Source: a virus
DNA: 37,836 bases
IMG/VR virus record: IMGVR_UViG_3300027822_000026
Span: 1 to 37,836 of that record
Direction: 5' to 3' (one strand)
Shown: in pieces, positions 16,235 through 23,409 of the stretch
How the letters are laid out: each line of letters starts with the position of its first letter
How positions within the stretch are numbered: position 1 is the stretch's first letter
Notes under the pieces: model-generated
What the model was told of the DNA's origin: nothing
Database searches by the model: none
The model's input: only the letters and a program-made list of their open reading frames with translations
Position numbers and translations under genes: made by a program

Positions 16235-16254
16235 CGCGGGGGTAACGCCCCGCG
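16235..16254 (+). terminator. GC-rich hairpin after the capsid gene
   Basis: CGCGGGG (16235-16241) pairs with CCCCGCG (16248-16254) with a 6-base loop. No T-run follows, so it more likely tunes mRNA ends or stability around the abundant capsid message than fully terminates. Confidence 0.45.
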
Positions 16255-16290
16255 ACAAACAAAAATTAACCTTTATGGAGGAAAAATACC

Positions 16291-16716
16291 ATGGCAATCA
16301 AAGAAAAAGTAACTAAACAGATTGTTATTAACGCCCTCGAACCTCAGGTAATCGGGTCAAATACGACCACAACCGGGGCCATTATCGATATGGCGGATTA
16401 TGATAACGGCATTTATTTTGCTGTTGACGTCGGTCTATTCACTGACGGCGTGTACACTTTGAAAATTGAAGACGGCGACGACTCCGGACTCTCTGACGCC
16501 GCGGATATCCCCGCCGCTCAATTAGTTTACGGGTCATTGCCCGCACCCGCCGCCGCTATTGCGGAAGGTGCGGCACTCCCGAAAGAGGGTATTTTCGGTA
16601 ATAAACGGTATGTTAGAGCGTCCATTGTGTCCACTGGCGTTACAACCGGTGCGACTGTGAGCGTTAAAGCCATTGTCGACCCCGAGATTGCAAAGACACC
16701 CCAGGACTCTTTGTAA
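16291..16716 (+). CDS. Putative capsid decoration protein
   Basis: 141 residues; no membrane segment. ATG 16291 has a strong site (GGAGG at 16278-16282). The protein is beta-rich with an AP-rich loop (LPAPAAAIAEGAALP) and reads like a small cement or decoration protein: GAIIDMADYDNGIYFAVDVG, FGNKRYVRASIVSTG. Its position directly after the capsid gene, isolated between two hairpins with its own strong ribosome site, fits high expression. The family name is not certain. Confidence 0.65.
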   Translation: MAIKEKVTKQIVINALEPQVIGSNTTTTGAIIDMADYDNGIYFAVDVGLFTDGVYTLKIEDGDDSGLSDAADIPAAQLVYGSLPAPAAAIAEGAALPKEGIFGNKRYVRASIVSTGVTTGATVSVKAIVDPEIAKTPQDSL

Positions 16717-16727
16717 TCCCGTGCCTT

Positions 16728-16751
16728 GGGTGCCTCGGAAACGGGGCGCCC
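16728..16751 (+). terminator. Hairpin after the decoration gene
   Basis: GGGTGCC (16728-16734) pairs with GGCGCCC (16745-16751), 7 bp with one wobble. It is followed by TAAACTTTAACCTTTT, a broken T-rich run, so partial termination is possible. Confidence 0.45.
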
Positions 16752-16782
16752 TAAACTTTAACCTTTTAACGGAGCAATAAAT

Positions 16783-17064
16783 ATGAGAATCACCGCTTTA
16801 AAATCCGGCAAGTTTGCACACCCGGAACCGAGTAAACCTATGGTACGGCTCGTCGAAGGCGAGACCGAAGAATACGACGGTAAAATGTCCGTTGCACTTA
16901 TCGAAACCGGTTGGGGTGAACCTGAGGCCGAGGACACGCCGTCTCTGTCGAGAATGACGAAAAAAGAACTCGAGGATTACGCCGACACAATCGGATTAAC
17001 TGACCTCGACCCGAACTTGAAAAAGGCCGAAATGATCGAAGCTATCGAGGCACACCGTGGGTAA
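16783..17064 (+). CDS. Small head-module protein with Rho-N/SAP-like C-terminus
   Basis: 93 residues. The N-terminal half is a short beta segment (MVRLVEGETEEYDGKMSVAL). The C-terminal 37 residues (MTKKELEDYADTIGL, LKKAEMIEAIEAHRG) have the two-helix pattern of Rho-N/HeH/SAP-like motifs, which often bind nucleic acid or mediate assembly. Similar small proteins precede connector genes in other HK97-like phages. It overlaps the connector gene by 8 bases. Confidence 0.65.
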   Translation: MRITALKSGKFAHPEPSKPMVRLVEGETEEYDGKMSVALIETGWGEPEAEDTPSLSRMTKKELEDYADTIGLTDLDPNLKKAEMIEAIEAHRG

Positions 17065-17659
17065 CGATCGATACGACGTTATAATTCCGCCGGCGGAAGA
17101 ACCCGTAACACTTACCGAGGCGAAAGCGTGGTGTAAAATTACGCACTCTTCCGAAGATGCGCTCATAACTGCGTTGATTAAATCCGCCACGTCAAAACTC
17201 GAACTGTATACAAATCGAGTTTTCGTCGAACGGACTTTCACGGGGTTTTTTTCGGGCCTGGAATGCAGTAAGTACGAGCGCGGACTTTATTTCGCACTCA
17301 GACGGGCGCCGTTGTTGTCTGTTTCCACAATCGAAGTGACCGAGGACGACGTACAGGTTACAGTATCTGCCGACGATTATAACGTTAAAGAAACCGCCGC
17401 TTTTTCCCGGGTAATATTCTCGGAATTGAACAATTCACCGGACGTAATACCGTACCCGTGGCAAGTGGATTTTACGGCAGGTTATGGCGCCGCGGCCGAC
17501 GTTCCGGAACCGATTAAGACCATGATAAAACAATACGTCTGTTTCCTGTACACGAATAAAGGTGATTGTGCCGACGCCGGTGGTAAAACTGGCGGAATTC
17601 CGGAGATTGTACGGGCCATAGCGGACGAATACAGAATAGTTAATACTTTCGGGTGCTGA
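17057..17659 (+). CDS. Head-tail connector, HK97 gp6-like
   Basis: 200 residues from GTG 17057, which overlaps the upstream stop and has GAGG 8 bases before. EPVTLTEAKAWCKITHSSEDALITALIKSA is the classic N-terminus of the gp6/phage_connect family; FTAGYGAAADVPEPIKTMIKQYVCFLY is its conserved later helix. It forms the ring below the portal. Confidence 0.88.
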   Translation: MGNDRYDVIIPPAEEPVTLTEAKAWCKITHSSEDALITALIKSATSKLELYTNRVFVERTFTGFFSGLECSKYERGLYFALRRAPLLSVSTIEVTEDDVQVTVSADDYNVKETAAFSRVIFSELNNSPDVIPYPWQVDFTAGYGAAADVPEPIKTMIKQYVCFLYTNKGDCADAGGKTGGIPEIVRAIADEYRIVNTFGC

Positions 17660-17660
17660 T

Positions 17661-18074
17661 ATGGGTAACTGTGACGTAAAACGCATAAAAGCGACAAAAC
17701 TTTGTAGGGGTGATTTAAAACATTTGGTCGATTTGCAAAACCGGAGTCTCGAGGAAAGCGGTTTCGAGTCAAGTCAACCGAATGAACAGTTTTCAACTAT
17801 CCGGCAACAATGGTGCGCAATCGAAACAGTCGGAGGCGTCGGGCGTGGGGTGTCCAGATTTGCAAAAATTCATATCCTCGATGAATCGACGCACCTTTTC
17901 TGGACTACGTGGGATTCTGATTTTCCGGAACTTGAAAACAGGAATTCATGGGTATTGTACGAAGGTAAGCGGTATAAGGTTCTCAGAGTCGACAATATCA
18001 ATGAATTGAACACGACAATCGTGATACAGTTAACAGAACGGGGCGAAGATACAGAAGAGGCGAGCGAGGCGTAA
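17661..18074 (+). CDS. Head-tail adaptor / head closure protein (SPP1 gp16-like)
   Basis: 137 residues. LKHLVDLQNRS near the start, WCAIETVGG, HLFWTTWDSD, SWVLYEGKRYKVLRVDNI and a C-terminal beta strand match the head-tail joining family, which is a small beta barrel. Its order between the gp6-like connector and the gp10-like protein supports the call. The start is 1 base after the previous stop. Confidence 0.82.
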   Translation: MGNCDVKRIKATKLCRGDLKHLVDLQNRSLEESGFESSQPNEQFSTIRQQWCAIETVGGVGRGVSRFAKIHILDESTHLFWTTWDSDFPELENRNSWVLYEGKRYKVLRVDNINELNTTIVIQLTERGEDTEEASEA

Positions 18075-18515
18075 ATGACAGCCGTAATCAAAGCAACAAA
18101 GCGAACCCAGGAAGTGTTAATCGGTGTGCCTAAACACATGATGAAACACCGCGCCGGTCTCGAGTCCGCTTTGTATGACATTGGTTCCGAGGTTGTTCGA
18201 GAAACCGAACGTTTGATAATTAACGGCCCAAAAACAGGCAGGGTTTACAGTTTCCGAGGTGCGAGACACCAAGCGTCGGCACCCGGGGAACCGCCGGCAA
18301 ATCGAACGGGAAGACTCGCAAGGTCCGGCGACTATATTGTCCGGAATTGGCAGGAAATGACGGTCGGTGAGACCGCAGAATACGCGGGTTTTCTCGAAAA
18401 CGGAACACGTAAACGGATCGCACCGAGACCGCATTTAATACGTGCGGTGAACAATCAGGCACAGAATACAGTAAATGCTATCCTTGACAACGTGCAAAGG
18501 GAGATAAACAGTTGA
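18075..18515 (+). CDS. Tail completion protein, HK97 gp10-like
   Basis: 146 residues, starting immediately after the adaptor stop. HQASAPGEPPANRTGRLARS is the hallmark segment of HK97-gp10 family proteins, followed by VGETAEYAGFLENGTRK and APRPHLIRAV. These proteins act at the neck or upper tail during head-tail joining. The stop overlaps a TTG start of the next gene. Confidence 0.88.
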   Translation: MTAVIKATKRTQEVLIGVPKHMMKHRAGLESALYDIGSEVVRETERLIINGPKTGRVYSFRGARHQASAPGEPPANRTGRLARSGDYIVRNWQEMTVGETAEYAGFLENGTRKRIAPRPHLIRAVNNQAQNTVNAILDNVQREINS

Positions 18516-19603
18516 TTACACCTTCCGACATAGTGAAGCACCTCAAAACGTATCTTCCTATTTTTACGGATAAATTTACGCAAACGCTCACGGTATCGGC
18601 CGCAAGCATAACGGCGGGTAACATACTCAACGTTACGAGCACAGCGCACGGAAAAACCCCGGGGCAATCCGTTGTAATATCGAGCGGTACCATACGTAAC
18701 GGTCTCATAGCTTCAGCACTCGGTACAGGTGTGGTAACATTCACCACCGGGACCGACCACGATTTAATTAAACCAAGTCAACCACTTGACGATCAGACTT
18801 TGACACTCGCCGGGTTCGGTAACGTTTGGGAAGGTGAACACGATATTATAGACGTTCCGAATCGACGTAATTTTACGGTGAATCTCCCTTCGGGTGAAGT
18901 AACCGCCCCACCGGTCGACGGTTCTCAGTATCTTATTGAATCTTTGACTTTTGGGGTTCAGGAAATCGGTACGGTTCCGGACGTAGACACTTTCACTATC
19001 GATTTATCCACGGCGCCGGTATTACCTATCGGGCCGGTCGATGACCTTTCGATAATCTCCGGGTTCAGAATAGCGGCGGCCGCAGATTTCAACCGGGCAC
19101 AAGCCGCGTACAGTAAACAAAATACCGGAGAACCGTATCTTTTTGTCATCATGACCGATATGGACGTGAGCAAGGACCGACACACTCTTAACGACGGGGT
19201 GGCCGGTCTGACTCGCCAGGATGAAATGTTATTGAGATTATTACAATCTTTCAGTACGTCGGTTTTCATTCCGACAACGAAGGATTTATCCGGGGCGGAC
19301 GCGCAAGATTTGGCGTATGGGTCGCTTTTTAGTGCATTGATAAGGGCATTATTCGGATATGAGCCGGACGGCTCTCAAATACGGTATTTAAACGTCCCTT
19401 CAGGTCACGGCCCGGGCGAATATAACTCAGCTTATTATGTTCATGTGTACGATTGGCAGTTACCGGACGTAATCAATTATGAAGACAGTTTCCTCGAGCA
19501 ACCGGACGTTGCTTTCAGAGACATTGAGCAAACGTTAAAATTATTTAATGACTCTGAGGCGGAAATGTTGTTAAATATAAATTTAGATGATGAACCATTA
19601 TAA
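18512..19603 (+). CDS. Probable tail terminator (Mu gp37 position) with inserted beta module
   Basis: 363 residues from TTG 18512 (TTGA overlap). The C-terminal 170 residues (FNRAQAAYSKQ, MLLRLLQSFSTSVFIPTT, LFSALIRALFGYEP, FRDIEQTLKLF) fit a tail terminator fold, and the position before the sheath genes is that of Mu gp37. Residues about 27-150 are a beta-rich insertion with two rounds of a module (TSTAHGKTPGQSVVIS; TGTDHDLIKPS, WEGEHDIIDVPNRRNFTV, APPVDGS). A similar module is in the baseplate J protein at 28633. The length is about double that of ordinary tail terminators. Confidence 0.65.
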   Translation: MITPSDIVKHLKTYLPIFTDKFTQTLTVSAASITAGNILNVTSTAHGKTPGQSVVISSGTIRNGLIASALGTGVVTFTTGTDHDLIKPSQPLDDQTLTLAGFGNVWEGEHDIIDVPNRRNFTVNLPSGEVTAPPVDGSQYLIESLTFGVQEIGTVPDVDTFTIDLSTAPVLPIGPVDDLSIISGFRIAAAADFNRAQAAYSKQNTGEPYLFVIMTDMDVSKDRHTLNDGVAGLTRQDEMLLRLLQSFSTSVFIPTTKDLSGADAQDLAYGSLFSALIRALFGYEPDGSQIRYLNVPSGHGPGEYNSAYYVHVYDWQLPDVINYEDSFLEQPDVAFRDIEQTLKLFNDSEAEMLLNINLDDEPL

Positions 19604-19625
19604 ACCGGAGGCGTTATTATGAACA
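19595..19625 (+). repeat. 31-bp direct repeat, copy 1 (leader of the Acb2-like gene)
   Basis: Starts CCATTATAAACC, includes CCGGAGGCG as the ribosome site and ends at the fifth base past ATG 19619 plus two. It matches copy 2 (19808-19838) at 30 of 31 positions, differing only at its fourth base (T here, C there). Confidence 0.95.
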
Positions 19626-19807
19626 GTCCTATCATGAAATATTTTAAATACGACCATCTTCCCGAGAAATTACAGGAAGTGAGTAAACCCCTCGGGGAAC
19701 TTGCCGAAAAGATGGAAAAAGAATTACCGAGTGGTGCCGAAAAATCCGCCGGTCTCAGAAAGTTACTCGAGGCTAAAGATTGTTTTGTACGCGCCAGACT
19801 CGAATAA
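19619..19807 (+). CDS. Acb2/Tad1 hairpin-like small protein (putative anti-CBASS)
   Basis: 62 residues. YFKYDHLPEKLQEVSKP, LAEKMEKELPSGAEKSAG and LRKLLEAKDCFVRARL form two helices joined by a turn. This matches my recollection of a widespread small phage family now placed in the Acb2/Tad1 hairpin domain. Acb2 proteins are helical-hairpin oligomers that bind cyclic oligonucleotide signals and so block CBASS (and in some cases Thoeris) defence. The assignment rests on sequence pattern only. The gene has a strong ribosome site (CCGGAGG). It is out of place in a tail module and is flanked by 31-bp direct repeats, consistent with an acquired accessory cassette. Confidence 0.6.
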   Translation: MNSPIMKYFKYDHLPEKLQEVSKPLGELAEKMEKELPSGAEKSAGLRKLLEAKDCFVRARLE

Positions 19808-19838
19808 CCACTATAAACCGGAGGCGTTATTATGAACA
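19808..19838 (+). repeat. 31-bp direct repeat, copy 2 (leader of the DUF2635-like gene)
   Basis: Same element as 19595-19625, beginning right after the Acb2-like gene's stop (19805-19807) and running through ATG 19832. Recombination between the copies would remove exactly 213 bp, i.e. the Acb2-like gene, and leave the next gene with an intact leader. Confidence 0.95.
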
Positions 19839-20035
19839 AGGCAATTATTGAAAACAAATCAGGTGTGACTATTCACGGCCTGAAGCCCGGGGGTAAAATC
19901 CCGGTTGAGGTTGACCGAGACGGAACGCCTCTTGACAAGAAATGGAGACGAAGGCTCGCGGATTCGAAAATCGACGGCGCTGTCTCCCTGAACAAACCGG
20001 CGAAACCCGCCGCAACAAAGAAAAAGGGGGATTAA
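19832..20035 (+). CDS. DUF2635-like small tail protein (Mu gp38 position)
   Basis: 67 residues. GLKPGGKIPVEVDRDGTPLD followed by KKWRRRLADSKIDGAV fits the DUF2635 pattern of a small beta protein ending in a W-x-RRL segment. Mu carries such a gene (38) directly before its tail sheath gene, the same place as here. The lysine-rich tail (KPAATKKKGD) is extra. It ends 3 bases before the sheath gene. Confidence 0.6.
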   Translation: MNKAIIENKSGVTIHGLKPGGKIPVEVDRDGTPLDKKWRRRLADSKIDGAVSLNKPAKPAATKKKGD

Positions 20036-20038
20036 AAA

Positions 20039-21622
20039 ATGGGTTCTGTAACCAGTAATCCGAAGGTCAATATTCAATTGTTGCCCGCGGCCCTCGTCGA
20101 CGCTTTCGAAGACAGGAGAGACATTATTTTCGGACAGATCGGCGCAAGTGGTACCGCGGTTGATGGTGATTTGAATGTTGATGTTCACACATTGACTACC
20201 GCTGAGATAAAAACGCTTTTCGGCGCTGATACGTTTCTAACGAATCAAATACTTGCGTGGTTGGCTTCAAACGAGGCAAAATCACCACTCGACGTTATCG
20301 GGAAAGACCCCGCGGGCGGCGCTGTAGCGGCAACCGGTGTTATTACTTTTACCGGGGCGGCCACAAGTGACGGCGAGTTCCTTATCACTTTTGTTGACAA
20401 GGAACAATACGAAGTTACTGTCTCTGTTACTTCCGGGGATTCCGCCACCGTTATCGGTGACGCTCTCGTTACTGCCATTGCGGCACTTACCGACCCGGTT
20501 TTTAGTGTGGCCAATGTTGCCGGCGCTGTCACCGCTACCGCCAAAGACGTCGGAACCATTGGTAATGATTACGGTATCAAAGTTGCCGGCGTTATACCGG
20601 GTGTAACTGTTGCACTCACGGCGTGGACCGGTGGCGTAACTGACCCGACATTGACCGGGATACTCGATCCGATTGACGGTATCAGATACACCGGTGCCCT
20701 TTGGTCTGAAGCCTGGAATTCTAACCTCGATATTATTAAAGATGAATTCGAGGATCGTTTCAACGCTTCGAACGCCATTCTTGACGGTACCATTTTCCAC
20801 GGTCTTACGGATACCTTCGCCAATATTAAAACGGCCATTGCGTCCGAGAACAGTCAGACAGTCGTCACCATGGGTGCTCCGAAACTTGCACTCGCGGCAC
20901 ATACCGGACCGGCTATACTCAGGCCGGCGGATTGGGTGGCGGCGGAATTTGCAGGAATCCGGGCGAGGCGTTTAACCACTGACGCACCTATCGCGGACTA
21001 TATTATCACCACGTCGGGCGGTCTTGACGCTTTCGGTGGTCCGAGTCTGGCGAGTTTGCCTTACTTCAATACGCCGCTTGCCGATACACCGGTAACACCG
21101 TCCACGAATTTGTTTTCAGCTACCGAACAAGACGAACTCGAGGACGAAGGTTTCACCGTGTATGGTGTTAACTCCGCTCAGAATTTCATGATAACGGGTC
21201 CGGTGGTTACAAACTGGACTACCGACGCCGGCGGAAATCCGAACGAAAGTTTTAAGTATCTGAATTATGTTGATACCGGATCGGCGGCTCGTGAAATTTT
21301 CTTCCGGGTTCTGAAATCGACATACGCTCAGAGTCGTCTTACCGAGGGTGATTTAATCCCGGGTCGATCCATGGCAAACGCCGAGAGTATCAAGGCCGAA
21401 TTGTTGAGAATTTACCGCGTCCTTGCCGATTTGGCGTTGACTCAGGCCGGAAGAGAGGCGGAGAGCTTTTTCTCTACAAATACCACCGTTACGGTATCTC
21501 TCGCGGAAAGAAAAGCGACAATCAACGGACCGTTACCGATTGTTACCCAATTAGGTGTGATTAATTATTCACTCCAATTGTCTTTTACAATCACTGGTAC
21601 CGGTACTCAAATAACCGTATAA
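20039..21622 (+). CDS. Tail sheath protein, Mu gpL-like
   Basis: 527 residues. The N-terminal PKVNIQLLPAALVDAFEDRRDIIFGQIG and C-terminal RIYRVLADLALTQAGREAESFF, LAERKATINGPLPIVTQLGVI match Mu-type sheath subunits. Residues about 90-200 form a separate beta domain (GVITFTGAATSDGEFLITF, VTVALTAWTGGVTD) typical of the exposed insertion in this family. Contraction of this sheath drives the tube through the outer membrane. Presence of this gene shows a contractile-tail phage. Confidence 0.92.
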   Translation: MGSVTSNPKVNIQLLPAALVDAFEDRRDIIFGQIGASGTAVDGDLNVDVHTLTTAEIKTLFGADTFLTNQILAWLASNEAKSPLDVIGKDPAGGAVAATGVITFTGAATSDGEFLITFVDKEQYEVTVSVTSGDSATVIGDALVTAIAALTDPVFSVANVAGAVTATAKDVGTIGNDYGIKVAGVIPGVTVALTAWTGGVTDPTLTGILDPIDGIRYTGALWSEAWNSNLDIIKDEFEDRFNASNAILDGTIFHGLTDTFANIKTAIASENSQTVVTMGAPKLALAAHTGPAILRPADWVAAEFAGIRARRLTTDAPIADYIITTSGGLDAFGGPSLASLPYFNTPLADTPVTPSTNLFSATEQDELEDEGFTVYGVNSAQNFMITGPVVTNWTTDAGGNPNESFKYLNYVDTGSAAREIFFRVLKSTYAQSRLTEGDLIPGRSMANAESIKAELLRIYRVLADLALTQAGREAESFFSTNTTVTVSLAERKATINGPLPIVTQLGVINYSLQLSFTITGTGTQITV

Positions 21623-21635
21623 AGGAGCGTGAACA

Positions 21636-22040
21636 ATGGGTAATAGAACTCTAAGCGTCCCGACCGTCATAATTAACAATGAAACATATTCTATCGTCCC
21701 TAACAGTTTCATGTATGACGGCGGGGAAGGTGAAGTAACCGTCAGGGCGGCAAGTGCCGGCGGCGGTCAGGTGTCGAGCGTACATTCTCAGAACGCCGAA
21801 ACTCAAATCGGAAAGTGTAAATTTGACGTTTTCCTCGTCCCGGGTCTCGATTCGGATATAGCCACATGGAAAGAAAACGTCGGGTCAAACGCTATTCAAG
21901 CGATACAGCGGAGCGCCGGAGGCGAGGCCGTCACGTTGTCGTGGGATAATATGTCTCTCGTGAATGCGGTCGAGCGTGAAGCAAGCGCGGACGGTGTTAC
22001 GTCGCTCGAGTTTGAAGGCGACAGAATGTCAATTCAGTAA
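21636..22040 (+). CDS. Tail tube protein, Mu gpM-like
   Basis: 134 residues. GNRTLSVPTVIINNETYSIVPNSFMYDGGEGE and SVHSQNAETQIGKCKFDVF are typical of the contractile-tail tube subunit, a beta sandwich forming stacked hexamer rings. Located directly after the sheath gene as in Mu (L then M). GGAG lies before the ATG. A hairpin follows the stop. Confidence 0.9.
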   Translation: MGNRTLSVPTVIINNETYSIVPNSFMYDGGEGEVTVRAASAGGGQVSSVHSQNAETQIGKCKFDVFLVPGLDSDIATWKENVGSNAIQAIQRSAGGEAVTLSWDNMSLVNAVEREASADGVTSLEFEGDRMSIQ

Positions 22041-22058
22041 TATTAATCGATTATAACA

Positions 22059-22080
22059 GGGCGGCCCCTCGGGGTCGTCC
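22059..22080 (+). terminator. GC-rich hairpin after the tail tube gene
   Basis: GGGCGGCCCC (22059-22068) faces GGGGTCGTCC (22071-22080) with wobble pairs. There is no T-run, so it is probably an mRNA-stabilising or attenuating hairpin behind the highly expressed tube gene. Confidence 0.45.
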
Positions 22081-22099
22081 GTCCATAAAAGGGGTGACA

Positions 22100-22657
22100 A
22101 TGGGTATTCAGGAAGGCACACACGAGTTTACACTCAGTCAAGGGGTAAAATATAAATTTCAGGGGTCTACAGTTACGGGCGAGTCGGTCACGTTGAAAGA
22201 ACCGGGTATGGATCATATTAAACTTTACCTGAAACTTAAACAGATGATTACACGTTCTCAAATGGAACTTGCAAAACAGGCCGGTGAAATTAACAAAATG
22301 CGTGATTCGATAGGGGAAATTACAAAACCCCTGGACGAAGACGTGGAACGTTTGGAAAATGAAACCGACGACATTCACGAGGCCATTTCCCTCGCCCTTC
22401 AGGCGTCCGAAACGGTGGATATCGGAAAGTTTATCGAAACGTTCGAAAAAATGGTATGTATGAAAGGTCGTTCATCCGTGTGCATGGTCGACGGTCAGCA
22501 ATCAATGACGGCGGCTATTTGGGCGAATCTGAAACCGGACGACGCTTTCAACATGGCCGTGAGGTGGTGCTCTTTTTTCGGTATGCCCTCGGACGGGGGC
22601 GAGAAGACTATATCCGACCGGCCGTCCGAATTGCCTACGGAACGGACGGAGGTATAG
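22100..22657 (+). CDS. Tail assembly chaperone, unshifted product
   Basis: 185 residues from ATG 22100 (AAAAGGGG in front; GTG 22094 is also in frame). It is highly helical with a long charged middle (MELAKQAGEINKMRDSIGEI), and has WCSFFGMPSDGGE near residue 156. It lies between tube and tape measure, where Mu gp41 and P2 E sit, and carries a -1 slippery site that joins it to the downstream frame. The chaperone coats the tape measure during tail assembly. Confidence 0.82.
   Translation: MGIQEGTHEFTLSQGVKYKFQGSTVTGESVTLKEPGMDHIKLYLKLKQMITRSQMELAKQAGEINKMRDSIGEITKPLDEDVERLENETDDIHEAISLALQASETVDIGKFIETFEKMVCMKGRSSVCMVDGQQSMTAAIWANLKPDDAFNMAVRWCSFFGMPSDGGEKTISDRPSELPTERTEV
22573..22579 (+). promoter_or_regulatory. 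Programmed -1 ribosomal frameshift site
   Basis: The heptamer T TTT TTC is in the correct phase: the zero frame reads TCT TTT TTC. Both tRNAs can re-pair one base back as TTT TTT. P2 and related phages use a closely similar T-rich heptamer in their E gene. The shifted frame stays open to 22749. Confidence 0.75.
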
Positions 22658-22749
22658 ATTATAATACGGCTTTAGGTCTCAGCGTGTGGGACTTAACCAT
22701 AATCGGTGACGAGTTAGAAAAGATACAGCGAGAAGCAAAAAGGAAATAA
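22579..22749 (+). CDS. Tail assembly chaperone, -1 frame extension
   Basis: After slippage the frame reads RYALGRGREDY and continues for 56 codons through GGIDYNTALGLSVWDLTIIG to QREAKRK and a TAA at 22747-22749. The fusion would be about 216 residues. The segment is conserved-looking and in a different frame from the end of the unshifted product, which is the classic G/GT or E/E' arrangement. No good independent start with a ribosome site is visible for it alone. Confidence 0.72.
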   Translation, partial: RYALGRGREDYIRPAVRIAYGTDGGIDYNTALGLSVWDLTIIGDELEKIQREAKRK

Positions 22750-22751
22750 TT

Positions 22752-23351
22752 TTAACCATTATATTTTTTAAGGTATTTTATGGCAGACTGTAAAACATTT
22801 GGGTGTTCATTTGCGTACCCTATGAATGTGTTACACCTAACACACAAAAGACCTCTTACTTTTCCGGTGGAATGGTTGTGGTCTATGGAAAAATGTTTCG
22901 TATTTTCCCTTTGCGGATTGTCAACGCCACATATGGCGCAACGGCCTTTTTGCTCTTCGAGTTTAGAGTCGTACCAATCGAGGGTTACACCATATGTATT
23001 TTTCAACATGCTTTTTCTTTGTATCAGTGCTCTTTTTTCAGGGTTATTTTCCCGGTACTCTCTGAGACGTTTCGCCGCTTTTTTCTTATTCTCAGGTTTT
23101 TGTCTCCATTTTTTCATGTATTCTTTCCGGTGCGGTGTTTGGGATTGTTCCTTCAATTTGGATTTGTTCTTCTTTCGCCATTTTTTTATCATTTCTTTGT
23201 ATTTTTTGGCGTTTTTCTTCCTGTACTCAGCGAGACGAACATTTCCACATTGTTTACAACTATACCTTAACCCGTCGGGCGCATTTTTGTGTTTATGGAA
23301 TTCTGTCAACGGTTTGAACTCTTTACATTTACTGCACTGTTTTGTTTTCAT
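22752..23351 (-). CDS. HNH/endonuclease VII-type homing endonuclease
   Basis: 199 residues on the opposite strand from the whole tail block. The N-terminus has a CxxC...CxxC zinc ribbon (CSKCKEFKPLTEFHKHK, CKQCGN). A lysine/arginine-rich helical linker follows (about 40-110). The C-terminal third is a recombination endonuclease VII domain: YGVTLDWYDSKLEEQKGRC, CAICG, FSIDHNHSTGKVRGLLCVRCN with the HNH-type DHNH. Such genes are usually selfish free-standing homing endonucleases that insert between conserved genes, as here between tail chaperone and tape measure. It starts 2 bases past the chaperone's shifted stop. Confidence 0.9.
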   Translation of the reverse strand: MKTKQCSKCKEFKPLTEFHKHKNAPDGLRYSCKQCGNVRLAEYRKKNAKKYKEMIKKWRKKNKSKLKEQSQTPHRKEYMKKWRQKPENKKKAAKRLREYRENNPEKRALIQRKSMLKNTYGVTLDWYDSKLEEQKGRCAICGVDNPQRENTKHFSIDHNHSTGKVRGLLCVRCNTFIGYANEHPNVLQSAIKYLKKYNG

Positions 23352-23409
23352 GTTGAATCCTTTGGCATTTAATTTTAGTCTAACTTATCAAAAAGGATAC
23401 GAATAGTAA

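Noticed and set aside
20245-20902. Minus-strand and alternative-frame long ORFs in the sheath gene
   Set aside because: They are contained in a clear sheath gene and show no family pattern.
22780-23406. Long rightward frame antisense to the homing endonuclease
   Set aside because: Phe/Leu-rich shadow of the lysine-rich reverse strand; the minus-strand frame has clear zinc and HNH motifs.
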